A stretch of 64,000 bases of DNA from Proales similis (Eukaryota > Rotifera > Eurotatoria > Ploima > Proalidae): positions 1,116,001 to 1,180,000 of the forward strand of contig JAGVRJ010000011.1 in the NCBI GenBank assembly GCA_019059635.1, read 5' to 3'. The notes below the pieces were generated by a model. That model had not been told where the DNA came from. It made no database searches and worked only from the letters and a program-made list of their open reading frames with translations. How positions within the stretch are numbered: the stretch's first letter is position 1; every line of letters starts with the position of its first letter. Both the position numbers and the translations under genes were made by a program. This document shows, in pieces, positions 32,085 to 41,929 of this stretch.

Positions 32085-33564
32085 ATTTCGACTCGAACCT
32101 CTCCAACTTGAACACAAGGGTCAATAATGATGCTGAGGCAACTCACGATACTCAAACTCACTTGACGAACTTTGGAATGGCCGAGCTTATCGCTTTCAAA
32201 CGATACATCGCAATTTAAAATTCAAATGATCTCTTTGGCTTTTCTTAATTTATTTTTGCGCCATCACTCGTGTATAGCTCGCCAGTAATTACGTCACGTG
32301 TAATTCTTTGGTGCTTTAACTTAAAATGTCTTGAGCCCTCTGCGTCAGCTGTTTAGCTTCCTTTCGTCCTTTCCAACACTTCTATTATTAATTTCGTCAC
32401 TTCTCTTCAAGTAGAATTTCTCAACTTTTTTTTGCCCACATCCCCCAACCTAATCTAAAGCCTCCAGTTGCTTGTCGATTGAAATCTATGCGTGAAACTC
32501 CGGCAATCGCCTTGGAAACTGTTTATTGCCAGCGCCTCTTGAACATTCTCTCCAAACTTTCTACACAATCTAGCGGCCGTCGCGGGCTTCCTACACACAC
32601 ACACACTCGGCTTAAAACGAGCCTGTTTCGAGTGCTGATTATTTCCATCGCAGGCACTTAGTCACAGGCGAAAAGAATTTTTTCACTTGGTAGCGAATGA
32701 TCTGCTCGGCTGCTTGTTAAAACAAATATCGAATTATGCCAGCTCATGTCAGAGCCGCCATTTGATTGATTCTCATTACAGGCCGCCAGCCGCCTTCTCT
32801 CGGCTCAGCTGAATATTTCGCCCGTTAGATGATTTTTTATTTTAAAAGAAAATTTCCACTTTTTCTCGGTATTTCTCTTTTAAAAGCAAAGAAACCATGA
32901 AAATCCAAAGAGAGAGAGAGGAGAGAAATCTACGAGTAAGCAAATGTGGGCAGATGAAAATCGCTCAATTTAGGCATCGTTTCATTTTTTTTTTTCAGAT
33001 TCAACAAATAACGGGCTACATAGTCTCCAAGAAAAAAGTGACTAAGAGATGCCATAAACAAAGCAGGCGAGCGAGAGAGAGAGAGAACGAGAGGCACACA
33101 GACGAAAGAATAAAAGCGCCAGCGAGTTGAGAAAGAGGACAAAAAGAAGAGAAAAGAGACGCAGCCGTTTAGTTTAAATATTTGATTTGATCGAGTCATT
33201 TAACATTCGACTTTCAACTCGCCTCCGCTCTGTTGGCGTTTCACGACCACGAATCGGATAATCAGATGGCAGCTCTTTTCGCCCTCTCTCCGCTCAATCC
33301 CTGCCTCTGTGTGTGTGTGTGCCCTACTTGCTGCTCGCCCTAATGCGCCAAATCAACCTAATCTCCTCATTTCGTGCGAGTTTTCAAAATTTCTTACGCA
33401 ATAGTCACAACGCACGAGCGTGTTTCCTTCTCCTGACGGCGTTTGATTGCTCCAAGAGCAGTTTTCTTCCTTCATTTGCTGGCTCCGAGCTACCTCAGTT
33501 TCGGTTTGTTTTTTTAGAAAAGCAGCAACAACAAAGTAATTCAAACGCGACCAGCAGCAAATAA
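32085..33564. other. Intergenic, divergent promoters of HACL1 and the small Cys-rich gene
   Basis: About 1.5 kb with CA (32596) and GA (33073) runs. No supported gene; open frames here are short and of simple composition. Confidence 0.5.
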
Positions 33565-33864
33565 ATGTCAAAAGTGAAAGCTGCGCCCGCTTCGACGGAC
33601 GATCCGCGATGTCTTACATGTCAGATAAGACACTGCTTTTCGGTGAGTGACAGTTCGCATTGTGCATTTTTTACGGCTCTAATTTGGCCAACAAAACAGT
33701 GCGAGCATAAAGAAGTGTACAGGCCGTCATCGGAGGCGGCCAACAATCAGAAAACAACCACACCACGACAGAGACAGCGAGCCACCTATCAGACAACCAC
33801 AAGAGGGGCACAGAACACCAAGCCGAAAGAGAAGAGCCAAGGCTGCTGCAGCTGCTTTAGCTGA
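33565..33864 (+). CDS. Small cysteine-rich protein, 2 exons, unrecognised
   Basis: Exon 1 is 33565-33642 and exon 2 is 33700-33864. The 57-nt intron has clean GTGAGT and AACAG ends. The spliced product is 80 residues. Splicing brings together CLTCQIRHCFSCEH, a C-x2-C-x4-C-x2-C cluster that could bind zinc; without splicing the last pair is broken. The middle is Thr/Gln/Arg-rich and probably disordered. The C-terminus (GCCSCFS) has clustered cysteines typical of palmitoylation or metal binding. I do not recognise the family. The intron is a multiple of three without a stop, so retention would give a 99-residue protein. An AATAAA at 33977 fits a short 3' UTR. Confidence 0.68.
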   Translation: MSKVKAAPASTDDPRCLTCQIRHCFSVSDSSHCAFFTALIWPTKQCEHKEVYRPSSEAANNQKTTTPRQRQRATYQTTTRGAQNTKPKEKSQGCCSCFS

Positions 33865-33976
33865 GTCGAGCGGCGGATTTCCCATTTCCGCCGAGCGCAC
33901 ATGACTCGCTCATCAAGTGTAATGACTGAGCTCGGCCCAGCCTATACATAACAACCGCAAATGTAAAACAACCACA

Positions 33977-33982
33977 AATAAA
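33977..33982 (+). terminator. Candidate polyadenylation signal (AATAAA)
   Basis: Canonical hexamer 113 nt after the stop of the small Cys-rich gene. Confidence 0.6.
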
Positions 33983-34100
33983 ATCTCATGCGCTTCTCTG
34001 CTCTTGTTTGGCGCAACTTGACTGCTGCATGGCACACACGTTCTCCAAGGTTCGATGCCAACTTGGTCGGCCATTGTTGTTGAGTTAAAAGGCGCTTCTT

Positions 34101-34106
34101 TTTATT
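34101..34106 (-). terminator. Candidate polyadenylation signal of the otopetrin gene
   Basis: AATAAA on the minus strand, about 190 nt past the otopetrin stop. A short imperfect tandem repeat (GAGGACAATTAG-type, near 34165-34215) lies between the stop and this signal. Confidence 0.55.
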
Positions 34107-34292
34107 GTTTTTGGGCGTTTTAATTTCAAAAAGGTTTCTAAGCTAGAACAAACAGCCGCTTTAAAAATGATTCGAAGCAGATAGGACAATTAGAAGCAGA
34201 GAGGACAATTAGCAGCAGAGCGAACGGCTTATTGCCTGGATCGGACTGGGGTGTAATGTGTGCTGTGAGCTTGGTATGAAACGAAATCTGCA

Positions 34293-36479
34293 TCACTCGT
34301 AGAGGTTCTTCCACAGGTCGGACAGACAAACACTGGCGTGAAAGCGGAAGAAAATGGCCAACGGCGAGGAGACGAGGCTCACTATACTCCAGAAAACAAT
34401 GTCGTAATAGTCTACTTGGATCAGATTGAGCTCGTATTTCTTTATGCTGAACGTCTCGGAGAGCCAGAGACTGACATCGATGAAAATCAAGAGAACAATT
34501 AGCGAGCGAGCGGGCCGAAGCTTTTTCAACCGCTTGTCCTGGGTGAACATTTTGAGGCCGTCAATGATGAGCACGGTTTGAAGAGTGGCCTCCACAATTG
34601 AAAGCACTTGAATTGAAATAGAGAGACCCTCGATTTTGGTCTCGATGCCGTTGTTGGTAATCGCAATTATGCTGAACAAGCCGAACACGTAGATGCCGCC
34701 CAGGCCGATGATCATGAGCGTCTCGTCGTAGCTGATGGCCAGCTCGGATCGATGCTCGAACTTGTGTCTCTTGAGCTGAACGAATATGAATATTGAAGTG
34801 AGGCCTGCGAGCAGTATGAGGATGAGCTCGGTGATGTCACTGATCTCGGTGGCCACCAGATAATTCTTGTCTTTGTAGACGAAGAAAGTTATCAGCGAGA
34901 TGATGGTGAACAACAAGACAAATATGCCAACGAACAAGCCGGTGGTCGACTTGCCGCAGTCGACAGTGAACTCGTTCACAGATCGATGCTCGTGAATGCG
35001 ATGCACTTGAGAGTAGGCGCGTCGATCAGTGCGAGTGCTGGCCACAGTCGACCGGCGCCGCTCGTGCAGCTCGGTTTCCTCTTGAATTCGAGGCAAGTGA
35101 CGCGGGTCGGCATCGAACTGGTTCAGACTACTCGAGCTGGCGCCGATGCCCCAAATGCCTCCGCCGTGATTGTGCTTTTTGTGCTCCACTGTCGACCAGA
35201 GCACGTAAAAGACGGTCAAACACATCAGACTGTACTCGATTATACACGGATAGAGATAGGGCTCAATCTTCTCCAGAGTGGCTTCGATGCCCAGGGAAAT
35301 GTCGGTGTTGAACGAGCCGGTGTTAATGCATCCAAGAAAGCGGTTTCTGTTCGACTCGGAGGTCGCGTTGCTCAACGTGCTCACAGCAGCAGCTCGTCTG
35401 AGCCGATGGCCAATCTCCTCTTCACCGTGGCTCGCTGCCGCATGCTGCACATGCTCCATGTGATGGTGATGGTGTCTGATCTCGGCGACCGTCTCGTGCA
35501 CGATAGTTCGCAAGAACACGCACAAGTTGGTCACCAGAAGATGCATGAGGCCCATGACGGCGAAATTCTTGCTGTAGTTTATCACCAGATTTGCGTATTT
35601 GAATATGAAAAACGTTTGAGCAAATATGAACAGCAGACTAGAGAGACGTGAGACGATCGAAACGATGTAGGTGGCTCGGCAGCTCTCCACCAGCTCCGGG
35701 TTGTTCACAAGCACTTCGATCATTTGAATCAGATTGAGCGAGCGCTGAATCATGGCGCACACGCTGAATATGGCCACTCCGACTCGCATGTACAACTCGC
35801 CAGTTCCGTTCTCGTAGTCGTAGGTGAAGAAGAATTTGGACGAGTCGGTCGAGAACAGATTGCCCAACGAGTCGAACATGAACGATCTGGTCCTTTGTCG
35901 GGCCTGCGACTCCCTCCTCTCCTCTTGAGGGCTGCCTTCCAGCAGCGTTGTCTCTTCTCCCTTTCAGGGGCGGCACATGGTCAGCATTTGCGTTCAGTTT
36001 TGCACGAGGTTTGGACACCATACCTTTTTGAGAGAGCGGATTCCTCTGAATGCGGTGGTGGTCGACAGACGCCTATTCACTCCCTCCGGGTATCTGATGG
36101 CGATCTTTTGCTGCATTTTGGCCATCGAGATTAGCACGAACATGGCCACGATCCAGATGATCGAAACCCAATAAATGAATATGAAAAAGCATTCGATGAA
36201 TATTTTCAGGTAGTTTTCGCACGACGAGCCTGGCAAATGTTGTGTGAATGCAAATCAAAAAGAGATTTGATGAGAAAAGGCCTTACAGGCTTTGAACGGC
36301 TCGATTGAAATGAGGACAAGGCCGGCCAAGCTGAAGAACAGGCCGTAGGTGATGCTTCCGATTCGATACAAACTGGCCACGTAGTTCTTTCGTTTGACCT
36401 CTTCTTCGTTCAGAGGAGCTTGGTTGTTGGACACTTCGGCCTGGGGTTGGCTCACTTCTCCTCGCGTATTGCTCTCCAT
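34293..36479 (-). CDS. Otopetrin-like proton channel, 3 exons
   Basis: Exons: 36287-36479, 36024-36229 and 34293-35960, 688 codons. Twelve hydrophobic helices can be counted, as in otopetrins. The last one (DIVFWSIVSLVSSPLAIFFR, then FHASVCLSDLW) matches the family's C-terminal FYRFHSS end. Otopetrins are acid-activated proton channels; OTOP1 mediates sour taste and insect homologues sense acid. With an intracellular N-terminus, the loop between helices 5 and 6 faces outward. It is His-rich (RHHHHHMEHVQHAAASH). The long loop between helices 6 and 7 is cytoplasmic, also with several His and a basic Arg-rich patch. Second intron ends in AAAG. The start ATG gives MESNTRGEV; the acceptor of exon 3 was chosen to keep frame and read GEETTLLEGS. 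Confidence 0.9.
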
Positions 36480-38886
36480 CACACTGCAGCACTCAACTCG
36501 CTTTTATCAAACTCAGAGCGCCTCTCCTCTTTACTCGCTACTCTGTTTTATTCGCTTTGCGGGTGTGCCGCTGCTTGTGAGCTTCGGGTATTTGTGCTTG
36601 TGTGTGATGGCGTGGATCTCTCTCTCTCTCCAGCTCGAGCTCTCCCTCTGGGTGTCCTCTCTTCTTCAGTTCACTTGTTTACTGGCCTCGTGTTGGAGGT
36701 TTGGTTTGGCTAAAGCGAATGAACGCGTGTTTTGGTCGAGAGCATAAAACAAATCAAGTTCAATCCATCCAGAACCTAGTTTTCTATTCGCTTTTGAAAA
36801 ATCAAATGAAACGAGAAAACCAAGCGTAACAACAACAACAACAACAACAAGCATCGAACCAGATTGACGCGTCAGATCACAGTAGAACATGACGATAATT
36901 TAGATGGGCCTCTTTCTCTCTCTCTCAACGCCTACGCTCAGGCAAAGACAGAATAATGAAAGTCAATCGAACACTGAATGCAGCAAAATGCGGCCCAAGT
37001 CAAGTAACCTGGAAACACTTGTCAAACAGAACCGAAAAGAAAGCAACTCGTCGTCTATTAATGAGAGAGAGAGAGAGGGCAAGGCAGCTGAAATTGGATT
37101 CAAATGAACATTGAGCAAACATTCGATTTTCTCCTTTAATGATTAATCATATTGCGCATTGTTATTTCACTTTGATTTCAACTCTCTCTCTCTCTTGGAC
37201 GAGATGTGCTCACAAGCGATCTAATTGCCTTGTCTCTCAGCTGTTTATTCTCAATCGTGTACCAACACACACACACACACAAATGCAAGAATCGTGCCTT
37301 AGCACGCTGCTCTCTTGTTTTCCATTCTGATCGCTCGAGTCGATGCGGCGTTCGGAAGAGGCTCCTCTCGCTCGACACAGGACTGCTTCACTCGTGCTGT
37401 CATCCAATTCGGTTATTGCGTTCTATTTTTCTCTCATTCTCAACCCGGCCTTGTCTCCGGACGCTTCTTGTCCTCTTTCTAGCAGCCCAGTGTTACTTAG
37501 TGCGCCTCTATTTGCCAAGTGAAGGAAAATTTGGCGATCAAGTGAGACAATGCAAATTTATTCTCATCGGCAGTGGTGCTTTCCCTCGCTCAAGCAACGA
37601 GCTTATGAGCACCGCTCCGTTTGAACTGATAAGAATCTGGTTTCAATTTCCTCTTGTCAAAGCCGCGCATCTGCTCAGCCTGTTTGGTCGCTATTGTGTC
37701 ACTTTTTATCTTTCACCTTGAATTGCAGCAAACACCTGTCTCGCTCCGATTCAATTGCGATTTTTTTCCATTTTCTCCTAATATTTCAGTTTATGTGCTC
37801 TTATGTGGCGTCGAGTCCATCTCCGCGCCGTGTGTGGCTCTCATCATAGACAGCAGCCGATAAGCAAGCTTTCGTTGTCCAGGTGCTCTTGTGCCCTGCT
37901 GCCGCGTTAAATTCCAAATAGTAAGAAATCGAGGTCATGGCGGCAATTTACATGGACATCGATATAGAGCAGCAACGATCAAATTTAAAATGCTAATGGA
38001 TTGAACGAGTTGCATGAATCAATGAATGCATGAATGAGTTGACACTCGGCCGAACTGCTCAAATATTTGCCCAAACTGACGGGCCAGAATAGGGAGAGAA
38101 TGGGGCCAGACGCCATCGAGGAGTAATAGACATTTTCTGGGCTGAAACGGGCTCGAGAGATAGAGAGCCACTTTTATCACCTGCCAGACAATTTAACGTC
38201 AACTGGTTTGAGCTTGCCAAGCAAACACCGGTCAGTCAAACAAGCGAGCTGCAAATGAAAATAAAAATTCTCATCTCGCCGTTAGTTTACGTTTATGGCT
38301 TTTGGGTTTTAGATTGGGCCGCTTTTCGCGCAAATTTGAGCATAGATTGTAAAGTTTGGGGTTCTAAATTGCATCGAAAAGGTTCGTTATCTGCAAGAGA
38401 AGGGAGAGAATCGAGCGATGGGGACGATCAGTTTGGCAATTGACCCCATTTTTAGCTTCGCTGCTTTCTTGCCGCTCTTGTTTGTTCGATGAATTTATGT
38501 GCAATAACATTCCGACTCATGTCAGCCATGCGAGACGAAAATAGAAATTTAAAAGAGAGAGAGAGAGAGAGCTAGCAGCGATTATTTGCATAAATAGAAA
38601 AGTAGTTCGCTCGCTCCCTTCGTCGTTGTCGTCGTCCGAATTCTTTCGCTCTTTTTCTTCTCCCCAGTTGATTTAGCAACGTATTATTATTTCGATTTTG
38701 GCCCGGTTGTCGTGGCGAACTGAGGAGTGTGAGCCGACTAAATTTAACAAGCCTCTCACTCATTATTAGTCGCAGCTCACAGCGCTCATACTTTTCAGCT
38801 TCTGTGTGTGTGTGTGTGCGAATAAAGTGTAGCTCTAAATAGGCTGAATTGCGATCGATTTTAGAAGAGCAGAGAAAAGCCTTGAA
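36480..38886. other. Intergenic between otopetrin and an unknown membrane protein
   Basis: About 2.4 kb without a supported gene. It holds CT/GA runs (36620, 37182, 38555), a (CAA)n tract near 36828-36850 and CA runs near 37265. The genes on either side are divergent. A 171-codon frame at 37206-37721 is of simple composition and was rejected. Confidence 0.5.
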
Positions 38887-40134
38887 ATGGGCCTATCCAA
38901 CGCGTGCTTAAAATGCTCGCTAATGGCATTCAAGGGCTATCTGGTGCTCATACTTGTGATTGAGATTATCGAGCGACTAGAGTCACGTTCCGAGCAGTAT
39001 GGACTGGACCTGAACATTGAGAAGCAGAGCTCTCAAGCTCCGACTGCCGCGGACGCCTTTTTAAATGTGATCTCGGGCCAAGAGTTGTCCAACGAGATCG
39101 CCAGCTTTGCCTACTCAAAGCAAGTGCTTTACTTTCATCAGCGCAGAGACCGGTCTGAGCTCATTCGTTATGTCAAGTTATTCAAGATGAACATACTCAA
39201 CTTGTTGTTCGCAGTCATTTTAATGTCAGCCGCGGCCGTTATTTCCAAGCAGCTCGGACCCAACAGTTGGCCCCGAAAACTGAAATTCTTTCACTCGGCG
39301 CTTCTGTACACGCTCAGCGCCTACCTGTTTTACGATCTGTACTTTCTGTCGACCGCAAACTGGAGCCGGCCGACTGGTCACCACCTGAGCCTGCAGGATC
39401 AAGTCAAGGTCGAAGGCGATCACGTTTATCGAGCCAGTTTAATGAGCCGAGTAAACAGCGACGGTGAAATGTTCAATTTTCATTTTGATACGATTTTGAT
39501 TTTATTTTCCGTGAGTTGTTTGGCCTTGTCCTCGTTTCTCATCGATGCCACAATCAATAGTCCAACTGAGTGCCGTGACTTGCCCCAGCACATAAAAATG
39601 ACCGACTCGGCTCCGAGTGATCTGCTATTCGAGCGTCGACAACAATGCCTCTTTAAACGGCTCAACAACAGCATGCAGTCGACCGTTCGTCTTCTTCTCC
39701 TTCTCTCGCTGTTTGCTGTGTTGAGCACGCAGCAAATTTACGAAGAGCAAAAATGCGGCAAACAGCTCAACAGCGATCTAGAGCACGTGGCTCGAGATCT
39801 GAGCAGCAGGTCCAGAATGGCACAGAGCGGTGAAATGAGCCAGTCTGCTTGCAACGTTCGCTTATGGCTGGACCCAATAATCTTGAACGCGATCGATGAG
39901 CGCCGAGATTTCTCACCTGACCAAAGCGAAGGCGAGTTCGAGCTCACTGTGAAGCGGGCCACGGCCGTCTTTCAATTCAAGTACAAAGTCAGCTTATCGC
40001 ACAAGCTGATCGAAATGGGCATCGTTATCGCCATCAGTCTGCTCTTGCTGCTCACGTTCGATCTGGAGGAGATTCTGCAGAAACTGCAAAGGCATAAACA
40101 GATGCGAACCAAGCAAGCTCTTGTGCAGTTGTAG
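38887..40134 (+). CDS. Unrecognised multipass membrane protein
   Basis: Single exon, 415 codons from an ATG. About six hydrophobic segments: near residues 12-30 (FKGYLVLILVIEII), 98-118 (NILNLLFAVILMSAAAVI), 138-158 (ALLYTLSAYLFYDLYFL), 200-220 (ILILFSVSCLALSSFLI), 265-285 (VRLLLLLSLFAVLS) and 375-397 (MGIVIAISLLLLLTFDL). The N-terminus MGLSNACLKCSLMAFKGY superficially recalls a tetraspanin start, but the later helices and loops do not follow that family and the CCG motif is absent. A cysteine-containing loop lies at about 295-345. I do not recognise it; divergent tetraspan or transporter-like protein are alternatives. AATAAA at 40163 follows closely. Confidence 0.75.
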   Translation: MGLSNACLKCSLMAFKGYLVLILVIEIIERLESRSEQYGLDLNIEKQSSQAPTAADAFLNVISGQELSNEIASFAYSKQVLYFHQRRDRSELIRYVKLFKMNILNLLFAVILMSAAAVISKQLGPNSWPRKLKFFHSALLYTLSAYLFYDLYFLSTANWSRPTGHHLSLQDQVKVEGDHVYRASLMSRVNSDGEMFNFHFDTILILFSVSCLALSSFLIDATINSPTECRDLPQHIKMTDSAPSDLLFERRQQCLFKRLNNSMQSTVRLLLLLSLFAVLSTQQIYEEQKCGKQLNSDLEHVARDLSSRSRMAQSGEMSQSACNVRLWLDPIILNAIDERRDFSPDQSEGEFELTVKRATAVFQFKYKVSLSHKLIEMGIVIAISLLLLLTFDLEEILQKLQRHKQMRTKQALVQL

Positions 40135-40162
40135 AGCAATTTGTTGTTTTTTTCTTTTTATA

Positions 40163-40168
40163 AATAAA
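40163..40168 (+). terminator. Candidate polyadenylation signal (AATAAA)
   Basis: Hexamer about 30 nt after the stop of the multipass membrane protein gene, so its 3' UTR would be very short. Confidence 0.6.
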
Positions 40169-40527
40169 ATGTCGTCGAATTTCAGTTAAGACAGCAAGCC
40201 ATCGAAGGGGCAAACGCATGCGTGGATTTGGGCACCAAGGCATAAAGAGTCAATGGCCAGCGCGCGCTCAACGCTCACCGATCGGCTATTTTTAGAGTCG
40301 GTCGGGTCGGCTTGATTGCGCGCCAAATATCGGCACCGTGATGGTGTCGAGGATGGATCACTATTGGCCGAGCAGATGATCTCTCGGGTTATCCGGTTTC
40401 CCTGGTTTCTAGATCGAGTCCAGACGCTCATATATTCACATCGCTGAGACGACCACATCGCTTCACAATCGATCAGCTTCGACCAAGTATCTCTTTAACG
40501 CTGTTGACGAAACGAGTCTACAAGAAC

Positions 40528-41560
40528 ATGTCCACGAATAGAAACGTGAGCTCATGGGTGCAGAGCGCGGCCTCGTTAACGGACCTGTTCGCACCTTTTG
40601 ATCAAGATGAGCCGTTCGCCGATCTAGTCGAGTCGTCCTCGTCCGACTATTTATTTCCGTCCGATGACACTCTCATCAACTCATTCAGTTTGTCCGAGTC
40701 GACATTCAGCGATCTGGACCCTCTGTTGTTCTCAAACGAAATGGCCAACGATTTGGACTCGATTCTAATTCGGCCACTGTCGCCGGTCGCCTCCTGTGCC
40801 TCGAGCTCGTCGCTGTCTTTGGACAAAAACTATTTGACCGCAGCCAACTGCAACAGCCATCTGCAAATGAACGCGTTTGGCCTATCACCTTTGTCAGAGG
40901 CCGATTACCAGCCGTATTGGACCGATTGTGGCCCTTACTCGTTGAGTGAGCAGCCGCCAATTGCAACTAGTGCTCCAAGTGCCTCCATTCGCCAGCGCCA
41001 ATCGCTTTCTGCTTTCAAAGCTGTTCGATGTAAGTAGTTCGAATGCAGATGATCGGTGCCGACCAATTTACATCGACGGGCTTTGAAACGAATTTAAAGA
41101 CGACCAGGACCTTGTTTATTACGGCGAGAAGGTTCTGCTGCAGTCCTATTGCACTGGACGCAGTGTGGCCGCCTATCACCAGTACCACTCTGACCTGAGT
41201 CAAACAAGTGCCGCTTGTTTCAATGGCTCCAGAGAGTCGTTCAAGCTCATTGAGAAAGTGAGTCCGAAGAAAAGCCGAACCAAGTACAGCAAAGAGCAGG
41301 TAGGGTGCTTAATGCAGCCTCTCATCTCACCTCGTAAGTAACCGCGGCGCAGATAGAGCTGCTCGAGTCCACTTACTGGACAAACGCCTATCCGGACGTT
41401 CTGACCGTCGAAAGGCTTTGCAAGACACTGGGCATCAACAAGGAGAAAATAAACGTAAGCCACTGTCCTTGTCAGCGTTTCGGTTTCTATTCTCAGCCAC
41501 TTTCTCAAGATCTGGTTTCAGAACCGTCGCGCCCGGAGCAAACGGGCCAAGCAGAAGTGA
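40528..41560 (+). CDS. Homeobox transcription factor (Q50, PRD-like), 4 exons
   Basis: Exons: 40528-41029, 41100-41299, 41353-41454 and 41510-41560, 284 codons. The N-terminal 200 residues are acidic and Ser-rich, with no octapeptide or hexapeptide that I can see. The homeodomain fills residues 223-282: SRTKYSKEQIELLESTYW opens it, NAYPDVLTVERL covers helix 2 and IWFQNRRARSKR is the recognition helix. It has W48, F49, Q50, N51 and R53 in place. The YPDVLT run and Q50 suggest a PRD-like class, but the domain is divergent. The protein stops two residues after the homeodomain. Introns are 53-70 nt; two of three end in AAG. An intron separates helices 2 and 3, a frequent homeobox intron site. The start ATG (MSTNRNVSSW) is the first in frame. 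Confidence 0.9.
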
Positions 41561-41605
41561 GACGTTTGATTGCGGCAGTTTTAAATTTTTTTTTTGACAG
41601 TTCTA

Positions 41606-41611
41606 AATAAA
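41606..41611 (+). terminator. Candidate polyadenylation signal (AATAAA)
   Basis: Hexamer about 45 nt after the homeobox gene stop. Confidence 0.6.
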
Positions 41612-41929
41612 CGCGGGCAAAAAGGGCGAGGCTGTCTTTTTAACCACTTAAAGAGAGAGAGAGAGGAGCAAGAGAGCTGGCCCGGACTGCTGTGAGAGGG
41701 CCGAGTGAGTCAAGATCGACTAAGCTAAAAGTCGTGTTTCTTTGTCTCGGCGGGCGGAGAGGAGGAAGAGCGAAGAAGAAGGGAGAGCAGAGAAAGGTTC
41801 TCAGTTCAACTGTGAGCTGAGTTCAATCGTTTCAATCGACCACCACTTTGCAGTTTGTTGGCTTTGCCCGCGCTCGTCTAACTACTTGTTCGTGTGTGTG
41901 TTTTACATTTGTTTGTGTTTAGAAATCGA

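Noticed and set aside
37206-37721. 171-codon frame in the otopetrin upstream region
   Set aside because: Leu/Ser/Phe-rich low-complexity translation of CT-rich DNA; no domain or conserved block.
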